10,313 nucleotides of DNA from positions 1 to 10,313 of the forward strand of contig DFFN01000073.1 in assembly GCA_002369525.1 (NCBI GenBank). The letters are read 5' to 3'. Positions within the stretch are counted from its first letter, which is position 1; every line of letters starts with the position of its first letter. Below are positions 1-6,646 of this stretch, piece by piece. The translations under genes and the position numbers were made by a program. The DNA comes from Lachnoclostridium sp. UBA3775. Lineage in GTDB: Bacteria; Bacillota; Clostridia; Lachnospirales; Lachnospiraceae. The notes under the pieces are model-generated. The model worked only from the letters and a program-made list of their open reading frames with translations. It searched no databases and was not told the origin of the DNA.

Positions 1-524
1 CGGCGCCGGATTCGATCACCATCGCGGGACCTATAAATACGCTCAACAAGCTTAGCGAGATCAGGATCCCTTACCGCAAGGAAAACGTCAATGAAACGAT
101 CAACGACAATATCAGCCTGACGGAGTACATACCTGAGAACTGCTATCTTGTATCCACGCCGGATTTCGTTTCGGTAACGATACCGGTGCTTATTCTGGAT
201 CGAAATAAGAGATTTGACCTGAAGATTTCGGATATTGAGATTAAAAACCTTGATTCCAGGTTTAAGGTCAAGAACAGTGAAGATGGATTTATCGTCAGTG
301 TTTGGGGCACTGAAGAATCGGTTGAAGGGCTTGAGGCATCGGCACTCGGCTTGTATCTGGATTTCTCGGATATACTTGAGCCCGGAGACTATAAGATCAC
401 CTTGGGACATAAGGATGTTAAGGACCTGCAATTTGATGAGCTCGAACTTGATGTCGTTATCATAAGTCACGAGGAAGAAAACAAAACAGAAAAGCATGAA
501 GAGCATGATGACGAAGAACAGTAA
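1..524 (+). CDS. CdaR-like YbbR-domain protein, C-terminal part (5' end outside window)
   Basis: The reading frame is open from base 3 to the TAA at 522-524, giving about 173 residues of a protein that starts upstream of the window. Two YbbR-type beta repeats are visible. The first is cut at the edge and begins near a PDSITIAGP stretch, ending at PDFVSVTIPV. The second has the core FIVSVWGTEESVEGLE followed by LDFSDILEPGDYKITL. The end is a strongly acidic and His-containing tail (EEENKTEKHEEHDDEEQ). In Firmicutes, proteins of this family (CdaR/YbbR) are membrane-anchored extracytoplasmic partners of the diadenylate cyclase CdaA and affect c-di-AMP production. That role is inferred here because the N-terminal membrane segment and any cdaA lie outside the window. 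The GTG at 186 is not the real start, because homologous sequence continues upstream of it. The usual downstream glmM is absent; an HPr gene follows after 29 bases. Confidence 0.8.
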   Translation, partial: APDSITIAGPINTLNKLSEIRIPYRKENVNETINDNISLTEYIPENCYLVSTPDFVSVTIPVLILDRNKRFDLKISDIEIKNLDSRFKVKNSEDGFIVSVWGTEESVEGLEASALGLYLDFSDILEPGDYKITLGHKDVKDLQFDELELDVVIISHEEENKTEKHEEHDDEEQ

Positions 525-553
525 AATGCTCTGAATGACGGCAAGGAGAAAAA

Positions 554-814
554 ATGGTAAGCAAAAAAATTGTTGTAAAGGGTGTTAACGGGCTTCATAT
601 CAAGCCTGCAGGTGCACTTTCTCAGGTGGCCCTCGGCTATCAGTGCGCGGTTTATCTTAAGGTAAGAAATTACAATGTCAACGCAAAGAGCGTGTTAGGC
701 ATACTGAGCGCCCAGGTAAGGCAGAACGAAGAAATAGAGCTTGTATGCTCCGGCGAAGATGAGGAAAAATGCCTTGAAGGAATGCTTGCATGCATTGAAA
801 AATATAACGGCTGA
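554..814 (+). CDS. HPr-family phosphocarrier protein
   Basis: This 86-residue protein has the full length of HPr, the small cytoplasmic phosphocarrier of the sugar phosphotransferase system. The active-site loop reads NGLHIKPAG, with the phosphorylatable histidine exactly at position 15. The regulatory serine of Firmicutes HPr is present as Ser46 in NAKSVLGIL. In textbook HPr the loop is GLHARPA; here Ala16 is Ile and the conserved Arg17 is Lys, so phosphotransfer efficiency or partner choice may differ. Because His15 is kept it is not a Crh protein, which lacks it. An AAGGAG ribosome site (543-548) sits 5 bases before ATG. The gene lies 29 bases after the cdaR-like gene and 9 before glf, with no ptsI next to it, so it may be either the general HPr or a specialised regulatory paralogue. 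Family is certain; exact role is not. Confidence 0.9.
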   Translation: MVSKKIVVKGVNGLHIKPAGALSQVALGYQCAVYLKVRNYNVNAKSVLGILSAQVRQNEEIELVCSGEDEEKCLEGMLACIEKYNG

Positions 815-823
815 GGTCTGGCT

Positions 824-1918
824 ATGTATGATTACCTGATTGTCGGTGCGGGTCTTTTCGGTGCGGTTTTTGCCCATGAAATGAAAAAGAAGGGGAAAAG
901 CTGCCTTGTTATTGACAGAAGAGACCATATCGGCGGAAATGTTTATACGAAAGAAATAAGCGGAATACAGGTCCATGTTTACGGGGCTCATATTTTTCAT
1001 ACCCATGACAAAAAAATCTGGGATTATATAAGCGGCTTTTGTGAATTCAACAACTACGTTAATTCACCCGTTGCCAGATACAAGGATGAAATTTACAACC
1101 TCCCGTTTAACATGAATACCTTCTCGAAAATGTGGAAGGTATATACTCCTGCCCAGGCGAAGGCTGTGATCGAAGAGCAGGTAAAGGAGGCCGGCATCAA
1201 AGAACCTCGTAATCTTGAAGAGCAGGCAATCTCGCTTGCGGGCAGGGATGTATATGAAAAGCTTGTAAAAGGCTATACCGAAAAGCAGTGGGGGAGAGAC
1301 TGTAAGGATCTTCCCGCTTCGATCATCAAAAGACTGCCTTTAAGATTCATATATGACAATAATTATTTTTCGGACAGGTATCAGGGTATACCCATCGGAG
1401 GCTATACCGGTATAATCGAAAAGCTGCTTGAAGGCATTGAGGTCAGAACCGGCGTGGATTTCCTTCCCGCGCGTAAAGAGCTTTCGGAGCTTGCGGAAAA
1501 AATCGTCTATACCGGCGCGATCGATGAATTCTTTGATTATTCAGAGGGCGAGCTTGAGTACAGAAGAGTGCGGTTTGAAACAGAGGTGCTCGATACCGAC
1601 AATTACCAGGGTAATGCCGTTGTCAATTATACCGAACGCGAGATACCTTACACGAGGATAATCGAACATAAGCATTTTGAATTCGGAAAAGGCGACAAGA
1701 CCGTTATTTCAAGGGAATATCCCTGTGAATGGAAGAGAGGCGATGAGCCTTACTATCCGATAGGAGATGAAAAAAACCGCCGGCTCTATGACAAATACAA
1801 AGAAAAGGCGGACAGAATGGCGAATTATATTTTTGGAGGAAGGCTGGCCGAGTACCGTTATTATGATATGGATGACGTTATCGCTTCGGCACTTGCGGCA
1901 TCCGAAAAGGAAGAGTAA
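824..1918 (+). CDS. glf: UDP-galactopyranose mutase
   Basis: This 364-residue flavoenzyme interconverts UDP-galactopyranose and UDP-galactofuranose, supplying galactofuranose for surface glycans. The N-terminus has the FAD Rossmann motif GAGLFG (residues 8-13), then HIGGN (35-39) and YGAHIFHT (53-60), all typical of Glf. The substrate-site tryptophan is Trp156 in EKQWGRD. The C-terminal signature GRLAEYRYYDMD (339-350) supplies the conserved Arg340 and the acidic residues near the flavin. Length matches bacterial Glf, with no truncation. The start is ATG with a GAGGT ribosome site overlapping the stop codon of the HPr gene, so the two are probably co-translated. No galactofuranosyltransferase is in view. 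The sugar-phosphate transferase 480 bases downstream is in a separate transcription unit but points to the same surface polymer theme. Confidence 0.96.
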   Translation: MYDYLIVGAGLFGAVFAHEMKKKGKSCLVIDRRDHIGGNVYTKEISGIQVHVYGAHIFHTHDKKIWDYISGFCEFNNYVNSPVARYKDEIYNLPFNMNTFSKMWKVYTPAQAKAVIEEQVKEAGIKEPRNLEEQAISLAGRDVYEKLVKGYTEKQWGRDCKDLPASIIKRLPLRFIYDNNYFSDRYQGIPIGGYTGIIEKLLEGIEVRTGVDFLPARKELSELAEKIVYTGAIDEFFDYSEGELEYRRVRFETEVLDTDNYQGNAVVNYTEREIPYTRIIEHKHFEFGKGDKTVISREYPCEWKRGDEPYYPIGDEKNRRLYDKYKEKADRMANYIFGGRLAEYRYYDMDDVIASALAASEKEE

Positions 1919-1922
1919 AGAA

Positions 1923-1954
1923 AAAGACTGCAGATACAAAGCTCTGCAGTCTTT
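1923..1954. terminator. Bidirectional hairpin terminator between glf and the convergent small gene
   Basis: A perfect 12-bp inverted repeat (arms 1923-1934 and 1943-1954) encloses an 8-base loop. On the + strand it is followed by a T-rich run (1952-1959); on the - strand the exit is also T-rich. It begins 4 bases after the glf stop. The TAA of the - strand gene (1953-1955) lies partly inside the right arm, so one hairpin should end both convergent genes. Confidence 0.85.
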
Positions 1955-2228
1955 ATTTTGTGTTTTGGCTCTGGTCGTATACAGTTGCCGGAAATGCATA
2001 ATCCACGGTTGCCGAATCAGCTGTAGCAATCCCTGGGGTCGCATAATCCTCGGAAGCCTTGTAGTCCAGCGCATATTCCTTACTGTTCTGCATCAGCTGC
2101 CTGTAAGTGACCACGTTCTTGGGATCCTTGGAAATATAGGAGTTGTATACCTCATAGAGACATATTGCAGTACACGCTCCTATTGCCAGGAAACAAAGAA
2201 CCGAAAGCATGGTTTTCAAAAACTTCAT
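1953..2228 (-). CDS. Small hypothetical membrane-anchored or lipoprotein-like protein (91 aa)
   Basis: I do not recognise this family. It begins MKFLK, followed by a hydrophobic stretch to about residue 25, then a soluble part of about 65 residues. Cys19 sits in IGAC, an imperfect lipobox after a short basic start. This could be a lipoprotein signal, but the hydrophobic run continues past it (TAICL), so a single N-terminal membrane anchor is equally possible. The C-terminal part (about residues 50-88) is low-complexity, rich in Ala, Asp, Thr and Tyr, with repeated DY pairs (ALDY, SEDY, TVDY). The gene is supported by a GAAGGGA ribosome site (2234-2240) 5 bases before ATG, a strong promoter at 2282-2310 and a terminator at its stop. 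It lies on the strand opposite its neighbours. An envelope location is likely; function is unknown. Confidence 0.75.
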   Translation of the reverse strand: MKFLKTMLSVLCFLAIGACTAICLYEVYNSYISKDPKNVVTYRQLMQNSKEYALDYKASEDYATPGIATADSATVDYAFPATVYDQSQNTK

Positions 2229-2281
2229 TTTCTTCCCTTCTTTTTACCAGATAAGGCATATTTATCCTGCTGACAGCACCA

Positions 2282-2310
2282 AATATAGCATATAATTGTA
2301 AAAAAAGCAA
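2282..2310 (-). promoter_or_regulatory. Sigma-A-type promoter with extended -10 for the 91-aa gene
   Basis: Read on the - strand, there is a -35 TTGCTT (2310-2305), a 17-base spacer, and a -10 TATATT (2287-2282) preceded by TGC, giving an extended -10. It lies about 54 bases upstream of the ATG at 2228. The spacing is optimal, and the surrounding 2229-2399 region holds no gene. Confidence 0.6.
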
Positions 2311-2335
2311 GCATAAAGTGTGAAAAAAATCATTT

Positions 2336-2365
2336 TTGCTTGTATTTACCCCTGAAATATATTAT
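2336..2365 (+). promoter_or_regulatory. Candidate promoter of the sugar transferase-clpX-aminotransferase-queH operon
   Basis: The + strand carries TTGCTT (2336-2341), an 18-base spacer and TATTAT (2360-2365), 34 bases before the ATG at 2400. The -35 is the same hexamer as that of the divergent promoter, and the two -35 boxes are 25 bases apart. The region is AT-rich, so chance matches are possible and the exact boxes are uncertain. Confidence 0.45.
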
Positions 2366-2399
2366 TATATAGGTTGATGTTTTAACGAAAGGAAGCAGT

Positions 2400-3815
2400 A
2401 TGAAACAGCAGAACCGCGGCGAGGGCATCAGAGTTGTCTTCGACGTTATGATAATCATAATTTCATACTTTGTGGCATACAGCCTGCGATTTGGTGCGCT
2501 TTCGAACATCCGGCTCTTCGAACTGGACAAGAATGTGCAGTACTATCCTTTGAGCGAATATGCCAAATACCTGCTCGTTGTGATTCCGGGATATCTTTAT
2601 ATTTTCTCGAAATGCAATCTGTACGGCGCCAGGAGAAGAAAAAGGGTTGTACTCTGGAATCTGGTGAAGGCCAATATCATCGGACTGGTATTCATTTCTT
2701 TCGTGCTCTTCTTCACAAAGGAGATGCACATTTCGCGTTGGTTCCTCGGAATATTCTTCGTTCTGAACACGCTGCTCGGCTTCTGTATGAGGCATCTTGT
2801 ACAGTCGGGCTTTGAATATCTGAGAAATAAGGGTATCAACCTGCGCCATGTGCTTATCATCGGTTACAGCACCGTGGGCCGCGGCTATGTCGACAGGATA
2901 AAATATAATCCGCAGTGGGGCTATTATATCCACGGTTTTGTTGACGACGAAAATGAAATCGGTACCGAGTATAAAGGAATTTCGGTCATCGGTAACATTG
3001 CGAGCCTTGCTAAGCTTCTTGAGGAAAACAATTTCGACGAGGTAGTCGTTGCACTTAACATAAACGATTACTACAAGTTAAGGCGCGTGGTCGGCATTTG
3101 CGAAAAATCGGGCTGCCATACGGTGTTCATTCCGGACTATCATAACATAATCCCCACGGTTCCTGTGATGGAGGATATGCTGGGGCTTCCGATAGTAAAT
3201 ATCAGGAACGTACCGCTTACCGAGTTTTCGAAAAAGACTGCAAAGCGTATTTTTGACATACTGTTCGGGCTTGTATGCCTGGCGGTTTTTGCGATTCCGA
3301 TGGCGGTCATCGCCATACTCATAAAGCTGGATTCAAAAGGCCCCGTTATTTATAAGCAGGAAAGGGTAGGACTTCATAACAAGCCTTTCATGATGTATAA
3401 ATTCCGCTCGATGGCAGTGGTTTCAAACGGTGAGGATGAATACCAGTGGACAGGAGACGGCAATGCGGACGCAAGGATAACAAAGCTCGGCCACTTCATA
3501 AGAAGCACAAGCCTTGACGAGCTTCCGCAGATATTCAATGTCCTGAAGGGCGATATGAGCCTTGTGGGACCGAGACCGGAAAGACCTTTCTTTGTTGAAA
3601 AATTCAGGGAGGAAATTCCAAGATACATGATCAAGCACCAGGTAAGACCCGGGATGACCGGCTGGGCCCAGGTAAACGGCTACAGGGGAGATACATCGAT
3701 TGCAAAGAGGATAGACTGCGATCTTTACTATATTGAAAACTGGACTTTTGTGTTTGACATAAAGATTTTGTTTATGACTATTTTTAAAGGCTTCAGAAAT
3801 GAAAATGCCTATTAA
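2400..3815 (+). CDS. Polyprenyl-phosphate sugar-phosphate transferase (initiating exopolysaccharide glycosyltransferase)
   Basis: This 471-residue membrane enzyme is of the WcaJ/WbaP type. It transfers a sugar-1-phosphate from a UDP-sugar to undecaprenyl phosphate, the first step of exopolysaccharide, capsule or other glycan assembly. Four hydrophobic segments lie near residues 8-24, 49-68, 79-99 and 102-121. They are followed by a Rossmann-like CoA-binding-type domain beginning HVLIIGYSTVGRGYVD. The catalytic domain starts near residue 281 (KRIFDILFG) with a membrane-associated helix. It carries KQERVG, MYKFRSM, the Asp373-Glu374 pair in SLDELPQ, and MSLVGPRPE (386-394), all family hallmarks. 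The end (HQVRPGMTGWAQVNGYRG, then the YYIENW stretch) is also typical. Sugar specificity (glucose, galactose or another) cannot be read from the sequence. An AAAGGAAG site (2388-2395) precedes ATG. It is the first gene of the probable five-gene operon. Confidence 0.93.
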   Translation: MKQQNRGEGIRVVFDVMIIIISYFVAYSLRFGALSNIRLFELDKNVQYYPLSEYAKYLLVVIPGYLYIFSKCNLYGARRRKRVVLWNLVKANIIGLVFISFVLFFTKEMHISRWFLGIFFVLNTLLGFCMRHLVQSGFEYLRNKGINLRHVLIIGYSTVGRGYVDRIKYNPQWGYYIHGFVDDENEIGTEYKGISVIGNIASLAKLLEENNFDEVVVALNINDYYKLRRVVGICEKSGCHTVFIPDYHNIIPTVPVMEDMLGLPIVNIRNVPLTEFSKKTAKRIFDILFGLVCLAVFAIPMAVIAILIKLDSKGPVIYKQERVGLHNKPFMMYKFRSMAVVSNGEDEYQWTGDGNADARITKLGHFIRSTSLDELPQIFNVLKGDMSLVGPRPERPFFVEKFREEIPRYMIKHQVRPGMTGWAQVNGYRGDTSIAKRIDCDLYYIENWTFVFDIKILFMTIFKGFRNENAY

Positions 3816-3824
3816 AGTGATTTT

Positions 3825-3841
3825 GGAGGTGATCGTTTTTG
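3825..3841 (+). promoter_or_regulatory. Ribosome binding site that fixes a TTG start for clpX
   Basis: GGAGGT at 3825-3830 lies 8 bases before TTG at 3839-3841. In this frame a TGA occurs at 3830-3832, so no earlier start is possible. The next in-frame ATG is at codon 14, inside the CXXC zinc motif. TTG is therefore the likely start. Confidence 0.8.
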
Positions 3842-5422
3842 GAAAATAACAATAATGATGATTACGGAAATGTTTGCATGCTCTGCCACAGAAACGAATC
3901 CAAGGCGGGAAAAATGCTTAAGCTTCAGGATAATGTCTGCGTATGCAAGGACTGCATGCAGAAATCCCTTAACATACTCGGAAGAATGGAAAACCTTGAT
4001 AATCTGTTCAACGGCGGTATACTGGGGCTTAATTTCCTGAACGAATTTAAGGACTATATCGAAAAGGCGGCAAACAGCGTTAAGGAAACAAAGGAGCAAA
4101 AGCCGGAGGATAAGGAAGCCGAAAAGAAGGAACAGCCCGCTAACGAAGAGCCCGCAAAGGAGCAGACAAACTCTGACGGCGACAAAAAGGACGATAAAAA
4201 GCAGGAAGAGAAGAATGTCGGGGAAATCCCCCTTCCCTTCGGAAACATCAGGTTCGTTTTTCCCGGAAATCTGCATCCCGGAAACAAACAGAAGGTTAAG
4301 CCGAGGAAGGAAAAACAGGGAAACAAAAATCCCGAGCTTAACACCATGACTCTTAAGGATCTGCCGACACCGAGCAAAATCAAGGAAATGCTTGACAAGC
4401 ATGTTGTCGGTCAGGAATATGCCAAAAAAGCCATAAGTGTTGCCGTATATAATCACTATAAGAGAGTTCTTCATGAGGAGCAGAATGAAGAGGGCAAAAA
4501 CGACGGAGTTGTGATAGAGAAGTCCAATATGCTGATGCTCGGGCCCACCGGTTCCGGAAAGACCTATCTCTTACGTACTCTTGCGGGAATACTCAATGTT
4601 CCTCTTGCGATTACGGATGCCACCTCGCTGACCGAGGCAGGCTATATCGGTGATGATGTAGAGAGTGTACTGAGCAAGCTTCTTGCCAATGCCGACAATG
4701 ATGTCGCGCGTGCGGAACACGGTATAGTTTTTATCGATGAGATCGACAAGATCGCTAAAAAGAAAAACGCCCATCAGAGGGATGTCAGCGGTGAAAGCGT
4801 ACAGCAGGGCCTGCTTAAGCTTCTTGAAGGCTCCGATGTTGAAGTGCCTGTGGGAGCCACCAGCAAAAACGCAATGGTTCCGATGGAAACCATCAACACA
4901 AGGAATATACTTTTTGTATGCGGCGGTGCTTTTCCCGATCTTGAGCAGATCATAAAGAACAGGCTTACGAAAACCTCGTCTATCGGTTTCGGTGCCGACC
5001 TTAAGGATAAGTTCGACAACGATATTGATATCATGAACAAGGTTACCACGGAGGATCTTAGGGAGTACGGAATGATTCCCGAATTCCTGGGCCGCCTTCC
5101 TGTTGTTTTCGCACTTAAAGGTCTTGACGAGGATATGCTTAAGCGTATACTGACAGAGCCCGAAAATGCCATTGTGAAGCAGTACAAAAAGCTTTTCGAA
5201 ATGGACGAGGTAAAGCTCGAATTTGATGATGATGCTTTGTCGGAGATTGCGAAGCAGGCAATGGCAAATGAGACGGGAGCGCGTGCGTTAAGAGCGATAA
5301 TCGAAAAATATATGCTTGACATAATGTATGAAATCCCTAAGGATCCGATGATAGGATCGGTAACGATCACAGGCGACTACATAAGAGGCATCGGATCGCC
5401 GATCATCGGGATGAGAGAGTGA
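3839..5422 (+). CDS. clpX: ATP-dependent Clp protease ATP-binding subunit ClpX, with expanded linker
   Basis: This 527-residue AAA+ unfoldase recognises substrates and feeds them to the ClpP peptidase. A four-cysteine zinc-binding domain is at the N-terminus (Cys13, Cys16, Cys36, Cys39; extra Cys34). The AAA+ part begins LPTPSKIKEML (175-185). It has Walker A GPTGSGKT (235-242), pore loop GYIG (268-271), Walker B VFIDEID (297-303), the ClpP-docking IGF loop (382-384) and sensor 2 TGAR (479-482). All key residues are intact, so ClpP-dependent activity is expected. The odd part is the stretch between the two domains. It is about 110 residues longer than in ordinary ClpX (about 420 aa) and contains a Lys/Glu-rich run (about 75-125), a Gly/Pro/Phe patch (128-150) and a basic run. 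No clpP or tig is adjacent, so it may be a second ClpX in the genome. The TTG start is set by a GGAGGT site. Confidence 0.92.
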   Translation: MENNNNDDYGNVCMLCHRNESKAGKMLKLQDNVCVCKDCMQKSLNILGRMENLDNLFNGGILGLNFLNEFKDYIEKAANSVKETKEQKPEDKEAEKKEQPANEEPAKEQTNSDGDKKDDKKQEEKNVGEIPLPFGNIRFVFPGNLHPGNKQKVKPRKEKQGNKNPELNTMTLKDLPTPSKIKEMLDKHVVGQEYAKKAISVAVYNHYKRVLHEEQNEEGKNDGVVIEKSNMLMLGPTGSGKTYLLRTLAGILNVPLAITDATSLTEAGYIGDDVESVLSKLLANADNDVARAEHGIVFIDEIDKIAKKKNAHQRDVSGESVQQGLLKLLEGSDVEVPVGATSKNAMVPMETINTRNILFVCGGAFPDLEQIIKNRLTKTSSIGFGADLKDKFDNDIDIMNKVTTEDLREYGMIPEFLGRLPVVFALKGLDEDMLKRILTEPENAIVKQYKKLFEMDEVKLEFDDDALSEIAKQAMANETGARALRAIIEKYMLDIMYEIPKDPMIGSVTITGDYIRGIGSPIIGMRE

Positions 5423-5431
5423 GGTAAGACA

Positions 5432-6622
5432 ATGATTTCGGAAAATGTAAAAAAACTTGTTGAAAACGGATCTGCGATCAGGGCCATGTTTGAAGAAGGC
5501 GCAAAAATGGCAGCCGAATTCGGCAGGGAAAACGTATATGATTACAGCCTCGGAAATCCGAGCGTTCCGGCTCCGGATGCTGTTAATGAAGCGATAATAA
5601 AAATTACAAATAAGACCGATCCCGTTGCGCTGCACGGTTATATGAACAATGCCGGTTATCCGTCGACGAGACAGGTGGTTGCCGATCATTTAAATAAACT
5701 TTTCGGGACCGCATTTTCAAACAGGAATATTCTGATGACGGTAGGCGCCGCAGGCGGACTTAATGTTATTTTAAAGACTCTGCTTAATCCGGGGGATGAG
5801 GTGCTTGCTTTTGCACCGTATTTTGTGGAATATAACAATTATGTCGCAAATTTTGGCGGCAGGGTGGTTCCCGTAAATACCGAAGCCAACGGCTTCATGC
5901 CGGATCCGGGGCTTCTTGAAGCTTCGATCAACAAAAACACCAAGGCACTTATTATAAACAATCCCAACAATCCTACCGGTGTTGTTTATCCCGAAAGCGT
6001 TATCAAAGAGATAGCCGAGGTTCTTGTAAAGAAGGAAAAGGAGCTCGGAATTTCTGTATACATGATAGCCGACGAGCCCTACAGGGAGCTTGCCTATGAC
6101 GGCGTTACGGTCCCTTATCTTACAAAGTATTATCATAACACGATAGTAGGCTATTCCTATTCCAAATCGCTTTCGCTTCCGGGCGAGCGTATCGGTTATC
6201 TCGTAATGCCGGACGAGCTTGATGACGCGGATATGATAATTAACGGTGCTGCCGTTGCAAACCGCGTACTCGGTTTCGTAAACGCTCCTTCGCTTCAGCA
6301 GAGAGTGATCGAGGCATGCATTGACTGTACGACGGATGTTGCGGTATATGACAAGAACAGGAAGTTTTTGTATGAATCGCTTACAAAGCTCGGCTTTGAG
6401 TGCGTAAAGCCTCAGGGAGCATTCTATCTCTGGGTAAAGGCACCCGACGGCGATGATGCCGCATTCTCTCAGGCGGCAAAGAAGTACCATCTGCTTATTG
6501 TTGCGGGCAAGGGCTTTGCAGGTCCGGGTTATGTAAGGCTTGCATATTGCGTTGATTATGACATGATAGTACGCTCGATACCTGCCTTTGAAGCTCTGGC
6601 AAAGGAATACGGATTAAAATAA
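5432..6622 (+). CDS. Pyridoxal phosphate-dependent class I/II aminotransferase
   Basis: This 396-residue fold-type I PLP enzyme most resembles the aspartate/aromatic aminotransferase group. Visible cofactor residues are the NNPNNPTG loop (176-183), Asp214 in ADEPY (Asp for the pyridine nitrogen, Tyr217 following), the Schiff-base lysine Lys245 in SYSKSLSLPGERIGY, and Arg369 in GYVRLAYC, which should bind the substrate carboxylate. The length is normal for the family. It probably transfers an amino group between an amino acid and 2-oxoglutarate in the cytoplasm. Substrate cannot be assigned from the sequence; aspartate, alanine or aromatic amino acids are all possible. The start ATG follows the clpX stop by 9 bases, with the GAGGT ribosome site overlapping that stop, which suggests tight coupling. 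A second aminotransferase follows directly. Confidence 0.92.
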   Translation: MISENVKKLVENGSAIRAMFEEGAKMAAEFGRENVYDYSLGNPSVPAPDAVNEAIIKITNKTDPVALHGYMNNAGYPSTRQVVADHLNKLFGTAFSNRNILMTVGAAGGLNVILKTLLNPGDEVLAFAPYFVEYNNYVANFGGRVVPVNTEANGFMPDPGLLEASINKNTKALIINNPNNPTGVVYPESVIKEIAEVLVKKEKELGISVYMIADEPYRELAYDGVTVPYLTKYYHNTIVGYSYSKSLSLPGERIGYLVMPDELDDADMIINGAAVANRVLGFVNAPSLQQRVIEACIDCTTDVAVYDKNRKFLYESLTKLGFECVKPQGAFYLWVKAPDGDDAAFSQAAKKYHLLIVAGKGFAGPGYVRLAYCVDYDMIVRSIPAFEALAKEYGLK

Positions 6623-6628
6623 TTCAGG

Positions 6629-6646
6629 AAAGAAGTGACAAAAATG
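6629..6646 (+). promoter_or_regulatory. Ribosome binding site supporting the ATG at 6644 for hisC
   Basis: AAGAAGTGA (6629-6637) resembles the anti-SD complement AGGAGGTGA and stands 6 bases before ATG 6644. A GTG at 6635 lies within this site, with only a weak AGGA at 6626 in front. Starting at ATG gives the usual HisC beginning, a Met three residues before Trp and then the TPGEQP motif. Confidence 0.6.

Larger units (their letters stand above)
2229..2399. other. Divergent intergenic region
   Basis: These 171 bases separate the - strand 91-aa gene from the + strand sugar transferase. The region is AT-rich with several A and T tracts and contains the two candidate promoters and both ribosome sites. 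I see no small gene, RNA element or long inverted repeat in it. The only symmetry is the inverted pair of TTGCTT hexamers. Confidence 0.7.

Noticed and set aside
186..524. A stand-alone 112-residue gene starting with GTG at 186
   Set aside because: The same frame is open to the left edge and carries YbbR-like sequence before 186, so this is the tail of a longer gene.
1767..2273. A 168-residue + strand frame running from glf across the terminator
   Set aside because: It crosses the hairpin at 1923-1954, begins inside glf in another frame and covers the better supported - strand gene.
3812..4474. A 220-residue open frame on the - strand opposite clpX
   Set aside because: It is the complement of the Lys/Glu-rich clpX linker, where lack of stops is expected. 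Its Leu/Phe-rich translation has no recognisable domain, and a strong ClpX frame covers the region.
3839..5422. Reading the clpX-like gene as a fusion or frameshift because of its length
   Set aside because: The frame is continuous, both ends match ClpX, and the extra length is a single compositionally simple linker, so it looks like an expansion rather than a broken gene.
5771..6490. A 239-residue open frame on the - strand within the first aminotransferase gene
   Set aside because: The aminotransferase on the + strand has all catalytic motifs. The antisense frame has no recognisable domain and no clear ribosome site.
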